A program made the translations under genes and the position numbers. DNA of 64,000 nucleotides from Mucilaginibacter sp. Lineage in GTDB: Bacteria > Bacteroidota > Bacteroidia > Sphingobacteriales > Sphingobacteriaceae. The notes under the pieces were generated by a model. The model was not told where the DNA came from. It worked only from the letters and a program-made list of their open reading frames with translations, and searched no databases. Within the stretch, counting starts at the first letter, position 1. The number at the start of each line of letters is the position of its first letter. Location of the stretch: NCBI GenBank assembly GCA_031292485.1, contig JARLHA010000059.1:1-64000 (forward strand). The letters are read 5' to 3'. Of this stretch, positions 16,194-24,961 are shown one piece after another.

Positions 16194-16964
16194 TTGCAAA
16201 ATAACATAATTTCGGGGTTATTTGTTGGACAAAATTTTCTTCTTCTGAAAGAAGTTGATTCAACCAACAATTTCCTCAAAGATTTAGCATCAAATTCCAA
16301 GCCAGTGATCGAAGGTACGGTCATTATGGCAGAAAATCAATACGCGGGCAGGGGGCAGCAACAAAACGGCTGGTTTGCCGAGCCGGGTAAAAATTTAACT
16401 TTCAGTATCCTTTTAAAACCGCATTTTTTACCCGTTACCGAGCAATTTGACCTTGTAAGAGCGGTTAGCTTGGGTGTTTTTGATGGATTAGAGCCCCTGC
16501 TGGGTACCGGGCTGAAAATAAAATGGCCCAACGATATTTATTACAGCGACCGTAAATTAGGCGGAATGTTGATTGAAAATATGATACAAGGCGGACAAAT
16601 AAAAAACGCCATAATTGGCATAGGGCTTAATATTAATCAGGAGAATTTTGCACCAGGCCTGGCAAATCCGGTGTCGGTAAAGCAAATCTTACATAAAGAT
16701 TATGATTTACGAACTATATTATCAGACATTTGCAGCCATATTGAAGCCTGGTATTTAAAGCTTAAGGCCGGAAAAATTGCCGATGTAAGGAATTCTTATT
16801 TATCGCGACTATATTGGTTAAATGAGGAAAAAACTTTCAGAACCAACAATCACCTCATCAGCGGAACCATTAAAAATGTATGTTACAACGGATTATTGGT
16901 TGTACAAAATAATATTGGAGAAGAATTGGAGTTTAGTTTGAAAGAAATTGAATTTGTTCATTAG
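16194..16964 (+). CDS. birA: Biotin--[acetyl-CoA-carboxylase] ligase
   Basis: About 256 residues, a group I biotin protein ligase without the N-terminal DNA-binding domain, so it should biotinylate acyl-CoA carboxylases but not act as a repressor. Motifs: KEVDSTNNFLK, AENQYAGRGQQQNGWFAEPG (biotinoyl-AMP binding), KWPNDIYYSDRKLGGML (catalytic Lys region) and AIIGIGLNINQ. No ATG precedes these motifs; TTG at 16194 gives LQNNIISGLFVGQN, which matches the usual start of homologues, while the longer TTG start at 16170 adds eight residues. It is divergent from rsfS. Confidence 0.92.
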   Translation: MQNNIISGLFVGQNFLLLKEVDSTNNFLKDLASNSKPVIEGTVIMAENQYAGRGQQQNGWFAEPGKNLTFSILLKPHFLPVTEQFDLVRAVSLGVFDGLEPLLGTGLKIKWPNDIYYSDRKLGGMLIENMIQGGQIKNAIIGIGLNINQENFAPGLANPVSVKQILHKDYDLRTILSDICSHIEAWYLKLKAGKIADVRNSYLSRLYWLNEEKTFRTNNHLISGTIKNVCYNGLLVVQNNIGEELEFSLKEIEFVH

Positions 16965-17108
16965 TTTACCGGTAAATTGTTTCAAGGGCGGCTTGTTGTT
17001 AAATATTGTTAAATAAGCCAATTAAGGCCCGTTTTACCTTACAAGTTCAGAATCGCAACAGAAACTGAAAATACTTTTACCGGCAGCAGACGATAGAAAA
17101 ATTAAAAA

Positions 17109-17576
17109 ATGTTAAAAATCAAAATGAAGAAAGTATTATTTGCGGCGATCCTGCTATTCATGAGCGCCGGGGCGTTTGCCCAGATCGAGGCGCCGGTAAA
17201 ATGGTCATACGCGGCAAAAAAAATCAGCAGCACCGAAGCCGTTGTATTTTTAAGGGCTACAATACAGGATGGCTGGCATATTTATTCGCAAACCGTAAAA
17301 GACGGCGGGCCGATCAAAACTTCGTTTACTTTTTCGCCATCGAAACAATATAGCCTTATTGGCCAGACTATTGAGCCAACCCCGGTAACCAAATACGAAA
17401 CTTCCTTCAGCATGAATGTAAGCTATTTCGAAAAATCAGTTACTTTTCAGCAAAAAATCAAACTAAAATCCGCCAATGTTTCCGTTGTTAAAGGCAAGCT
17501 TGAATACATGACCTGCAACGATAAAAAATGCCTTCCGCCGGACGATATTGATTTTTCAATCCCTTTAGGTAAATAA
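17109..17576 (+). CDS. DsbD N-terminal (alpha) domain as a separate periplasmic protein
   Basis: A 155-residue secreted protein equal to the alpha domain of the thiol:disulfide interchange protein DsbD. A signal peptide covers the first ~25 residues (MKKVLFAAILLF..., cleavage after FAQ); ATG 17124 is an alternative start. The redox cysteines are in YMTCNDKKCLPPDDIDF, close to the CAxxGxCYPP site of classical DsbD. It should receive electrons from the membrane part and reduce periplasmic partners. The gene encoding the beta-gamma part starts 12 bp later, so the two form an operon. Confidence 0.88.
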   Translation: MLKIKMKKVLFAAILLFMSAGAFAQIEAPVKWSYAAKKISSTEAVVFLRATIQDGWHIYSQTVKDGGPIKTSFTFSPSKQYSLIGQTIEPTPVTKYETSFSMNVSYFEKSVTFQQKIKLKSANVSVVKGKLEYMTCNDKKCLPPDDIDFSIPLGK

Positions 17577-17588
17577 GCGAAGCAAGCA

Positions 17589-19295
17589 ATGACATATTTC
17601 ATCAATCGCAATTATTTAAGGGGCGTTTTTACCCTGCTGGTTATATTTGTTATTTTAATTTCGGGTGCTTCAAAAGCTAATGCCTTTCAGGACAAAAAGG
17701 CTGATACTGTTTCAACCAGCGATGTGCAGTTTACTACTATTCCAACCGCTGCAGATAGTTTTGCTGCCCGGAAGAAACAATTGGATAGTGTTAAAAAGGC
17801 ACAGGCTACAATGCTAAAAGCCAAAGCTGCCACTACCGATAAAACCCAATCATTTTGGGCAATATTTATCGCAGGCTTTTTAGGCGGTTTGTTAGCTATA
17901 ACCATGCCTTGCATTTATCCTTTACTGCCTTTGACGGTAAGTTTTTTCACCAAAAAATCAGGCTCCAGATCTAAAGGTATTTTACATTCCCTTTTATACG
18001 GGCTTTCCATCATTGTTATTTATGTGTCTTTGGGATTAATCATTACCTTATTATTTGGGCCGGATGCTTTAAACGCCCTGGCAACCAACGGCATATTTAA
18101 CCTTTTCTTTTTCCTGCTGCTTGTTGTATTCGGCATCTCATTTTTAGGCGCTTTTGAAATAAACCTTCCAAGTTCATTAGCCAATAAGCTGGACCAAAAT
18201 TCAGACAGGGGCGGCCTTGTTGGCATATTCTTTATGGCCGCTACCCTGGTGGTGGTTTCTTTTTCGTGCACAGGCCCATTGGTTGGCAGCCTTTTAGCCG
18301 CTGCAGCAACAAAAGGCGACCGTTTAGGCCCGGCTGTAGGTATGTTTGGCTTTTCGCTTGCACTTGCCCTGCCTTTTACCTTGTTTGCGCTGTTCCCTTC
18401 AGCGTTAAAAAGCCTTCCAAAATCGGGCGGCTGGTTGAATAGTATAAAAGTTGTATTGGGCTTTATTGAACTTGGCTTTTCACTCAAATTCCTTTCAAAT
18501 GTCGACCTGGCCTATCATTGGAACTGGTTTGACCGCGAGGTGTTTTTATCACTGTGGATCGCTATCGGTTTATTGATGGCCTTATATTTAATTGGCAAAA
18601 TAAAATTCTCGCACGATAGTGAGGTTACCCACCTTTCCGTTCCGCGCACCTTTATAGCCATTGGCGTTTTTGCCTTTGTTGTTTATATGATACCGGGTTT
18701 ATGGGGTGCACCGCTAAAGGTAATCAGCGGTTTTTTGCCGCCGCCTGCTACACAAGACTTTGATCTTACCAGGTCAATGGGCAGCAGCCCGGCGGCGCCT
18801 GTCCAAAACGTGTCTATCAAAACTAAAAAATACGAAGACATTTTTAAACGCGGTAAGCATTTTGGTTTAAATGAATGGTATGACTATGACCAGGCTTTAC
18901 AGGTATCCAAAGAGTTAAAAAAACCAATCTTAATTGATTTTACCGGCTGGAACTGTGCTAACTGCCGCAGAATGGAAAATGAAGTTTGGCCGGATGCCGG
19001 TGTACGCAGCCGTATGCAAAATGATTTTGTATTGCTTGAATTGTATGTGGATGAAAAAGGCAATCTGCCTGAATCAGAATTTTATAACTCGAAGTTCAGT
19101 GGTAAAAAGATAACGACTATCGGCGGTAAAAACAGCGACTTCGAAACAACAAAATTCGAAACCAATTCGCAGCCGTTTTATGTTATAATGGATAGCAATG
19201 GTAACGTATTAGTGCCGCCGCAGGGAGCCAAATTTAGTGTAGAAAACTATACTAAATTTTTGGACAGCGGAATTGCGGCTTATAAAAATCAGTAA
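17589..19295 (+). CDS. dsbD: Thiol:disulfide interchange protein DsbD (membrane and thioredoxin domains)
   Basis: A 568-residue protein with an N-terminal signal/anchor (about 12-32), an eight-helix CcdA/DsbD beta domain (about 90-370) carrying the membrane cysteines in TMPCIYPLLPL and SFSCTGPLVGS, and a C-terminal thioredoxin-like gamma domain (about 415-568) with WNCANC. It carries electrons from cytoplasmic thioredoxin to the periplasm, probably to the separate alpha-domain protein encoded just before it. The alpha domain is missing from this polypeptide, which explains its neighbour. Downstream comes a REP-rich region. Confidence 0.93.
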   Translation: MTYFINRNYLRGVFTLLVIFVILISGASKANAFQDKKADTVSTSDVQFTTIPTAADSFAARKKQLDSVKKAQATMLKAKAATTDKTQSFWAIFIAGFLGGLLAITMPCIYPLLPLTVSFFTKKSGSRSKGILHSLLYGLSIIVIYVSLGLIITLLFGPDALNALATNGIFNLFFFLLLVVFGISFLGAFEINLPSSLANKLDQNSDRGGLVGIFFMAATLVVVSFSCTGPLVGSLLAAAATKGDRLGPAVGMFGFSLALALPFTLFALFPSALKSLPKSGGWLNSIKVVLGFIELGFSLKFLSNVDLAYHWNWFDREVFLSLWIAIGLLMALYLIGKIKFSHDSEVTHLSVPRTFIAIGVFAFVVYMIPGLWGAPLKVISGFLPPPATQDFDLTRSMGSSPAAPVQNVSIKTKKYEDIFKRGKHFGLNEWYDYDQALQVSKELKKPILIDFTGWNCANCRRMENEVWPDAGVRSRMQNDFVLLELYVDEKGNLPESEFYNSKFSGKKITTIGGKNSDFETTKFETNSQPFYVIMDSNGNVLVPPQGAKFSVENYTKFLDSGIAAYKNQ

Positions 19296-19314
19296 GGATA
19301 TGGTTTCATTTTCT

Positions 19315-19345
19315 CATAGCGATGGGTTTGAAACCCATCGCTATG
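19315..19345. repeat. REP palindrome, copy A
   Basis: CATAGCGATGGGTTT(G) followed by its complement to CTATG: a near-perfect 31-bp palindrome, about 150 bp beyond the 3' end of the REP-associated transposase gene. Confidence 0.85.
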
Positions 19346-19452
19346 ATGAAAAAAGAGATTTTACTTTTTTAAGATACTTACTTTTACCCCCGACAACAAT
19401 TCTCCCGAGGCATTATTCAAATAAATCGTCGTTGGTAAAATATGCATCCCTT

Positions 19453-19482
19453 ATAGCGATGGGTTTGAAACCCATCGCTATG
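19453..19482. repeat. REP palindrome, copy B
   Basis: A second copy of the same palindrome, ATAGCGATGGGTTTGAAACC then CATCGCTATG, ends 11 bp from the transposase stop codon. Confidence 0.85.
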
Positions 19483-19493
19483 AATAAAAACCA

Positions 19494-19910
19494 TCATTTC
19501 AAACTTTGCTTTATTTCTTTCAGTTCTTCGCTAAAAGATTTGCTTTGGTGATGTTTTTCCTGGTTATAAATATAACGGCGTACCCTCTTCACCTGATCTG
19601 GGCTAACGCTGAATGCCGCAAACCCATCCTGCCAGGTAATATACTTTTCGGGAATTTCTTTAAAATATTCCCATGAATTCCCCTTTATGGTTTTAACAAC
19701 ATCTGCAACCGATTGATCCGTTCGAAGCCGGACCAATAGATGTACGTGATCTTCAATACCATTTATACAATCCAAATAGATTTCATAATCATTTGCAATA
19801 TCATTAATTACAGAATAAACTTCGGCTTTGAGTGAAGGAGTAAGAATAGGTTCGCGATTTTTTGTTGACCAGATAAGGTGTACCCATATGGATGAATAAC
19901 TTTGAGGCAT
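19494..19910 (-). CDS. REP-associated tyrosine transposase (IS200/Y1-like, RAYT)
   Basis: A 138-residue Y1 transposase with the HUH metal-binding motif EDHVHLLVRL near residue 60 and the likely nucleophile Tyr in RRYIYNQEKHH near residue 118. The start MPQSYSSIWVHLIWSTKNRE is typical of IS200/RAYT proteins. The domestic RAYT reading is supported by copies of one palindrome on both sides (19315, 19453, 19994) instead of a single pair of IS200 ends with tnpB. RAYTs recognise and nick such REP hairpins as single strands. The gene is intact and its neighbours dsbD and pfkA are not disrupted. Confidence 0.9.
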   Translation of the reverse strand: MPQSYSSIWVHLIWSTKNREPILTPSLKAEVYSVINDIANDYEIYLDCINGIEDHVHLLVRLRTDQSVADVVKTIKGNSWEYFKEIPEKYITWQDGFAAFSVSPDQVKRVRRYIYNQEKHHQSKSFSEELKEIKQSLK

Positions 19911-19993
19911 GGTGGTAAAATTTAAGTTGTAAAATCAAATATAATTACATCCCGGTAAATTTAAGGGGGCCATATATGTTTCCCTCATGGTTT

Positions 19994-20055
19994 CATAGCG
20001 ATGGGTTTAAAACCCATCGCTATGAAACCCATCGCTACGGACAAGCCATCGCTAT
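19994..20055. repeat. REP palindrome, copy C, with extra half-sites
   Basis: The core at 19994-20024 repeats CATAGCGATGGGTTT and its complement, followed by further half-sites AACCCATCGCTACGG and GCCATCGCTATAAC to about 20055. It lies 84 bp upstream of the transposase start. The rest of 19911-20209 holds only the pfkA leader. Confidence 0.8.
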
Positions 20056-20209
20056 AACCCTTCGCCCTAATTATAATCTCACATTCTGATTTTTCTCCCG
20101 AAAAATAAGTGTAAATTCGCGCAATTTTATAAAACACTAATTAATGGCGGCTACCGTTGTAATGGTATCGCTTGTAACTATTTAAACACCCAACTGCGGT
20201 TTCAAAAAA

Positions 20210-21187
20210 ATGACGCAAATTAAAAATATAGGACTTTTTACATCAGGTGGTGATGCGCCGGGAATGAACGCTGCCATCAGGGCTGTGGTACGGTCGGCAA
20301 TTTATTACGGGATTGGGGTTACAGGTATCCGCCGGGGATACGAAGGGATGATCAAAGGCGATATGTTCCCGATGGACCGCAAATCGGTTTCAAACATTAT
20401 TCAGCGCGGCGGTACGATACTAAAAACCGCCCGGAGTGAGCAATTCAGAACAAAAGAGGGCAGGCAATTAGCCTACGAACAGCTAAAGAGGAATAATATT
20501 GATGCTTTGGTGGCCATCGGTGGCGACGGCACTTTTACCGGTGCGCGCATTTTTGGTGATGAGTTTGACATCCCTGTAGTTGGCTTACCGGGCACTATTG
20601 ATAACGACCTTTGCGGCACTGATTTTACAATAGGGTACGATACCGCCATCAATACCGTTATTGATGCGGTTGATAAAATAAGAGACACGGCTGAATCGCA
20701 CGACAGGCTGTTTATTGTGGAAGTGATGGGGCGCGATTCAGGGCTGATCGCGCTGAGAACGGGGATAGCAGCCGGAGCAGAAACAATCCTGATCCCGGAA
20801 AGCAAAACCGACATCAATGCTGTATTTGAACGGCTTGAAAGCGGCAGAAAAGATAAATCGTCAAAAATTATTATGCTGGCCGAAAACGGCAAGGACGGCG
20901 ATGCGTTTGAAGTTGGCCGGCAGATAAAAGAAAAATTTCCGAACTACGACACCAGGGTATCCATACTGGGGCATATCCAGCGCGGCGGAAGGCCAAGCTG
21001 CATGGACCGTGTATTGGCCAGCCGGGTAGGTGTTGCCGCTGTTGAAGCTTTGCGAAACGGGCACCGCAACGAAATGATAGGCCTTATCCATAACGAGATC
21101 GCTTATACTCCGTTTGAACACGCTATAAAGCATAATGTTGAAATCAATCCCGATTTTTTAAAGATCGTGGAGATCTTGTCGATATAA
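20210..21187 (+). CDS. pfkA: ATP-dependent 6-phosphofructokinase
   Basis: A 325-residue glycolytic kinase that phosphorylates fructose 6-phosphate. Motifs: SGGDAPGMNAAIRA (12-25, ATP site), GGDGTFTGA (104-112; the Gly after Asp indicates ATP rather than pyrophosphate as donor), PGTIDND (127-133, catalytic base Asp131), VEVMGRDSG (substrate site) and LGHIQRGGRPSCMDR near 260. The length is typical for the short bacterial PfkA. It has its own long leader; a weak promoter-like TAAATTCG lies near 20112. A hairpin terminator follows. Confidence 0.97.
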   Translation: MTQIKNIGLFTSGGDAPGMNAAIRAVVRSAIYYGIGVTGIRRGYEGMIKGDMFPMDRKSVSNIIQRGGTILKTARSEQFRTKEGRQLAYEQLKRNNIDALVAIGGDGTFTGARIFGDEFDIPVVGLPGTIDNDLCGTDFTIGYDTAINTVIDAVDKIRDTAESHDRLFIVEVMGRDSGLIALRTGIAAGAETILIPESKTDINAVFERLESGRKDKSSKIIMLAENGKDGDAFEVGRQIKEKFPNYDTRVSILGHIQRGGRPSCMDRVLASRVGVAAVEALRNGHRNEMIGLIHNEIAYTPFEHAIKHNVEINPDFLKIVEILSI

Positions 21188-21271
21188 ACACAGGCTTTAT
21201 CATACTTAAAACACATACAAAAAGGGGCCGATGCCCCGTACAAAATTGAGTTATGGTTGAACTGGCAAAAT

Positions 21272-21306
21272 AATAATAGTCCCGGTGCATTACCGGAACT
21301 ATTATT
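21272..21306. terminator. Bidirectional terminator between pfkA and the porin gene
   Basis: Arms AATAATAGTCCCGGT (21272-21286) and ACCGGAACTATTATT (21292-21306) pair at 14 of 15 positions. On the minus strand a TTTT run follows, which suits termination of the porin transcript. A smaller GGGGC/GCCCC hairpin lies at 21224-21237. Confidence 0.6.
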
Positions 21307-21344
21307 CAAACGTATCAAAAGTGGCGCTAAATGCCCGCTAAACC

Positions 21345-21920
21345 CTAAAGTATTTTAAACCCTACGCTCAGGGCCCATAAATTTTGTCGTTGCCCAAAGT
21401 CGGGGTTTACGTCAGTAAGGTTGCCTTCGTAGCGCAAATCAGCAGTAATTGCGCCAATATCAACCCCGAAGCCAGCCTGATAGCCCAGGGTACTGTTGCG
21501 GTAATGCCCGAAATCATTGTAGGCGGTACTAAAATTTTGCGACAAACTTTCGTCCCTGCTTAATACCGAGGTGTAAATAGGCCCCGCCATTACCCTGAAA
21601 TTTAAATTGCTCAGGCCGAATTTATAACCCAATAATAATGGAACATTTAAATTAGTGAATTTTACATTTCCGCTATAGACATTGTCATTTGATTGAAAAT
21701 GGCCGCCGGTGCTGCTCAAATAAACTTCGGGCTGAAGGTAAAGGCCGGAGCCTATCCTTGCAAATACGCCGGCCTGGTAGCCTGCAACACCCGAGCTTTT
21801 CAAATTGTCGGAATTGATGGTCGAGTAATTTACACCACCTTTAATTCCCAGGGAGAATTGTGCCTCCGCGCTGATGCATACCGCGATCAGTAGGGCTGTA
21901 GTTAAAAGAACTTTTTTCAT
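21345..21920 (-). CDS. Porin-family outer membrane beta-barrel protein
   Basis: A 191-residue outer-membrane protein of the small eight-stranded OMP_b-brl_2 type. The signal peptide is MKKVLLTTALLIAVCISAEAQ; the mature part alternates hydrophobic and polar residues with Gly/Tyr/Asn-rich turns (FSLGIKGGVNYSTINSDNLK, LLLGYKFGLSNLNFRVMAGP, LGYQAGFGVDIGAITADLRY) and ends with WALSVGFKIL, whose last strand suits BAM recognition. Its function is unknown. It is monocistronic and convergent with pfkA. Confidence 0.85.
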   Translation of the reverse strand: MKKVLLTTALLIAVCISAEAQFSLGIKGGVNYSTINSDNLKSSGVAGYQAGVFARIGSGLYLQPEVYLSSTGGHFQSNDNVYSGNVKFTNLNVPLLLGYKFGLSNLNFRVMAGPIYTSVLSRDESLSQNFSTAYNDFGHYRNSTLGYQAGFGVDIGAITADLRYEGNLTDVNPDFGQRQNLWALSVGFKIL

Positions 21921-22082
21921 AGTTTGTTATATTAGTTATTAATCCTATGCCACTGCAGGTTTAACCCGGTTGGGCGGCATAGCTTTTATAATTTGATTGC
22001 CAAAAGGCAACCAGGTTTAATAATTACTTTCAATAAACAATAGCCTTGCCAAATTTTTGAGCGTAACCCGCTTGTATTTTTA

Positions 22083-22090
22083 TATTTTTG
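22083..22090 (+). promoter_or_regulatory. Bacteroidota-type -7 element for the CsbD-like gene
   Basis: TATTTTTG matches TAnnTTTG exactly, 18 bp before the ATG at 22108. A TTTTTG at 22054-22059 could serve as -33, although its spacing is at the long end. Confidence 0.45.
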
Positions 22091-22107
22091 CTAAAAATAA
22101 TTTAACA

Positions 22108-22323
22108 ATGGCCGAGATAAGTATCACCCAAAAGGATTGGGAACGTGTAAAAATCAAACTTCAAAGGAAATACAACCACCTGACTGACGAACAATTACAA
22201 TATACCGAGGGCCAGGAAGACACCCTGATCAGCAAAATAATGGAATTGGTTCACCGCGACAGGAATTATGTACTATTTACCCTTAAAAAGGCGTTAGTAA
22301 ATATTGATAATAACCGGCTGTAA
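22108..22323 (+). CDS. Small CsbD-like protein
   Basis: A 71-residue hydrophilic protein starting MAEISITQKDWERVKIKL. The pattern of an N-terminal W, then L(T)DEQLQYTEGQEDTLISKI, resembles the CsbD/YjbJ general-stress family, whose members share W..(V)K.KL...LTD.DL...EG..D.L...I. The match is by eye and partial. No membrane segment is present. The longer frame from TTG 22057 runs through the -7 promoter element and is rejected. It precedes the S41 protease by about 60 bp on the same strand. Confidence 0.6.
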   Translation: MAEISITQKDWERVKIKLQRKYNHLTDEQLQYTEGQEDTLISKIMELVHRDRNYVLFTLKKALVNIDNNRL

Positions 22324-22386
22324 ATCAATCTGCGCCAGTTAAAAATCTCCGGTGTTTTTTGTAGTTTTATATTTTAAATTTTGAAG

Positions 22387-24132
22387 ATGAATAAGGGAAA
22401 AGTGCTATTTAAAAAATACAGAAGGCAAATTTTTTTTGGCGGGATATTAACGCTGGCAATAGCTACCTGGAGTTTTAAAGATGATCTTTTCCAGATCTCA
22501 AAAAACCTGGATGTGTTCGCTTCTGTATACAAAGAGGTCAATATTAACTACGTTGATGACATCAACTCCGAAAAAATGATCAAAACCGGTGTTGATGCCA
22601 TGCTGGATGGCTTAGACCCGTATACAGAGTTCGTCCCCGAATCGGAAATAGAAGACTATAAACTGCATTATGTAAGCACCCAATACGGCGGTATCGGCGC
22701 AGGCATATTTGCGCGCAATAGTAAAGTATACGTATCGGATGTGTTTGAGGGTTTCCCCGCCCAAAAGGCTGATGTAAGGCCCGGAGACGAGCTCGTTAAA
22801 ATTAATGACATCATACTGGAAGGTAAAAATAACGATCAGGTAGGCGTACTGCTGAAAGGTGCAAAAGGCGCTACAATAAAATTAACCGTACGACGCGGAT
22901 CTGCTCCGGTTTTTGATAAAACATTGGTGCGTGATGAGATCAAACAACCCAATGTTTCCTATTATGGTATGGTTGACGGCAATATGGGTTATATTAAACT
23001 TGATAAATTCCTGGAAAACTCTGCCGATGAGGTTACCAATGCTTTATCCCAGCTAAAAAAGAATAATCCCAACGGTATTATCCTCGACCTCCGGTCAAAT
23101 GGCGGCGGTATTTTACAGGAGGCGGTGAAAATTGTTAATCTGTTTGTACCTAAGGATGTTGAGATTGTATCGCAGATAGGAAAAATAAAAGAAAAAAACT
23201 TCACCTACAAAACCACCGGGACGCCAATGGAACCCTCTTTGCCATTGGTTGTACTGGTTAATAGCCATTCTGCTTCCGCATCCGAAATTGTTGCCGGGTC
23301 TTTGCAGGATCTCGACCGGGCCATCATCATAGGCCAGCGCAGCTACGGCAAAGGCCTGGTGCAGCAAACGTTCAACCTGCCCTATAACAGTTTGGTGAAG
23401 ATCACCATTGCCAAATACTATGTACCATCGGGCCGTTGCATACAAGCTATTGATTATACCCACCGCAAGGATGATGGCACTGTATTACGGGTGGCCGACT
23501 CGCTGATCCATGAATTTAAAACCAAAGACGGCCGTTCAGTTTATGACGGCAGCGGTATTTACCCGGATATTTTTATCAAACAGGATCATTTTGCCAATGT
23601 TACTGAAGCGCTGGTAGGCAAATTGCTGATATTTGATTACGCTACCCGATACCGCGATGCCCATCAGCATATTAATGACCCGCATACCTTCAGTTTGTCT
23701 GACGCTGATTATGCTGATTTTGTGAAATACCTGGATGATAAAAACTACAGCTATAACACCGGTTCCGAAAAGCTGTTGGCCAATCTGAAAACGGAAGCCA
23801 CCAAAGAAAAGCAATTTACAGCGATTCAGAGTGAATATGATGCTTTAAAAGCCAAAATGGATGCCAGTAAGAAAAATGATTTACAGCTGCATAAGGACGA
23901 AATAAAGCAAGTGCTTGAAAACGAGATCGTGTCGCGTTATTATTTTGAAAAGGGCCGTTACGAAACGAATTTTAAATATGATAAGGAACTGGCGCAGGCT
24001 GTAAAAGTGATGCAGGACAAACAAATGGTGGCCTCCATATTAAAAGGCGAAGGCTTGTATAAAGTGATCGGCAAACCTGTGCTGGCTATGGTTGGCAAAA
24101 AAGCAGCCGATGATGACGCGGATAATAAATAA
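22387..24132 (+). CDS. S41-family C-terminal processing protease
   Basis: A 581-residue CtpA/Prc-type serine protease acting in the periplasm. One N-terminal membrane helix (about 14-29) anchors it. A PDZ domain follows (about 95-175, GGIGAGIFARNSKVYVSDVF), then the S41 catalytic domain (about 200-395): LDLRSNGGG, the catalytic Ser297 in NSHSASASEI and Lys322 in YGKGLVQQ, placed 25 residues apart as in E. coli Prc. A C-terminal helical region (400-581) is common in Bacteroidota homologues. ATG 22387 is preferred over a TTG two codons earlier. Likely roles are trimming of periplasmic or cell-wall proteins. Confidence 0.92.
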   Translation: MNKGKVLFKKYRRQIFFGGILTLAIATWSFKDDLFQISKNLDVFASVYKEVNINYVDDINSEKMIKTGVDAMLDGLDPYTEFVPESEIEDYKLHYVSTQYGGIGAGIFARNSKVYVSDVFEGFPAQKADVRPGDELVKINDIILEGKNNDQVGVLLKGAKGATIKLTVRRGSAPVFDKTLVRDEIKQPNVSYYGMVDGNMGYIKLDKFLENSADEVTNALSQLKKNNPNGIILDLRSNGGGILQEAVKIVNLFVPKDVEIVSQIGKIKEKNFTYKTTGTPMEPSLPLVVLVNSHSASASEIVAGSLQDLDRAIIIGQRSYGKGLVQQTFNLPYNSLVKITIAKYYVPSGRCIQAIDYTHRKDDGTVLRVADSLIHEFKTKDGRSVYDGSGIYPDIFIKQDHFANVTEALVGKLLIFDYATRYRDAHQHINDPHTFSLSDADYADFVKYLDDKNYSYNTGSEKLLANLKTEATKEKQFTAIQSEYDALKAKMDASKKNDLQLHKDEIKQVLENEIVSRYYFEKGRYETNFKYDKELAQAVKVMQDKQMVASILKGEGLYKVIGKPVLAMVGKKAADDDADNK

Positions 24133-24297
24133 AAACTAAACTTCTTTCGGTATATTTTAAAGACTGCAAATTTCTTGTGGCCGGCTTTTGTTTTTTTTTA
24201 AAATTCCTGTTGCTTTGCCTGTTAGTAAAAAATAAATAAAATAAAAAATGAACCATTTCGGTTTTTCTTTGTCTATCAACCAAACAATTTATAATTT

Positions 24298-24876
24298 ATG
24301 AAAAAGTTAATCTTTACAGCAGCGATACTATTTGGCTGTTTGTTATTTAAAACGGCCGATGCGCAAATCACTTTCAGCGCAGGGGTCAACATAGGTGTCC
24401 AGCCCGAATGGGGCCCGGTAGGTTATGCAAGAGCGCAATATTATTATATGCCAGATATTGATGCTTATTATGATGTGCCCGCTCACGTATATGTTTACCG
24501 GGAAAATAATGTGTGGGTTCATCGTGGCTATTTACCTGCAAGATATGCCAACTGGGACAGGTACCATGCCTATAAAGCCGTAATTAATGAACGCGACCCA
24601 TGGGAGCATGACGACAGGTGGAGAGAAAGATATGCAGGCTACAGGGGCCGCCACGACCAGCAGATCATCCGCGATAGCCGTGATGAACGTTACCGCAACC
24701 ACTGGAGAGGCGACGGTGACGGACGTGACAGGGGCCATGGTGGTGAAGATCACGGCAACAGGGGTCACGGTGATCGTGGTAACAGGGGGCAGGGTGACCA
24801 CGGAGGTCATGGCGATCATGGCGATCATGGCGATCATGGCGATCATGGCGATCATGGAGGCCATGGCGACCATTAG
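24298..24876 (+). CDS. Secreted His/Gly/Asp-repeat protein
   Basis: A 192-residue secreted protein. The signal peptide is MKKLIFTAAILFGCLLFKTADAQ. Residues 25-110 hold a Tyr/Trp/Arg-rich part (YYYMPDIDAYYDVPAHVYVY, VWVHRGYLPARYANWDRY) of a type common after signal peptides in Bacteroidota envelope proteins. From about residue 125 to the end comes a low-complexity region of Arg/Gly/His/Asp, ending in tandem GDH triplets. Such a His/Asp-rich tail could bind divalent metals, but that is inference. It is monocistronic with a TTTATAATTT stretch just before the ATG. Confidence 0.75.
   Translation: MKKLIFTAAILFGCLLFKTADAQITFSAGVNIGVQPEWGPVGYARAQYYYMPDIDAYYDVPAHVYVYRENNVWVHRGYLPARYANWDRYHAYKAVINERDPWEHDDRWRERYAGYRGRHDQQIIRDSRDERYRNHWRGDGDGRDRGHGGEDHGNRGHGDRGNRGQGDHGGHGDHGDHGDHGDHGDHGGHGDH
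24811..24855 (+). repeat. Five exact 9-bp tandem repeats coding Gly-Asp-His
   Basis: GGCGATCAT is repeated five times exactly, flanked by the variants GGAGGTCAT before and GGAGGCCAT and GGCGACCAT after. The exact copies suggest recent slippage; expansion keeps the reading frame. Confidence 0.9.
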
Positions 24877-24961
24877 AGGCCATGGAGCCAGGCACTGAGC
24901 TGGTTTTAAATAAGTATTTTCAGAAAGCAGGCTGATGCAAATTGGCCCGCTTTTTTTGTTC

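Noticed and set aside
24532..24898. Several overlapping frames around the GDH repeats
   Set aside because: They are other readings of the 9-bp repeats. Only the plus-strand frame at 24298 has a signal peptide and a Bacteroidota-type envelope domain.
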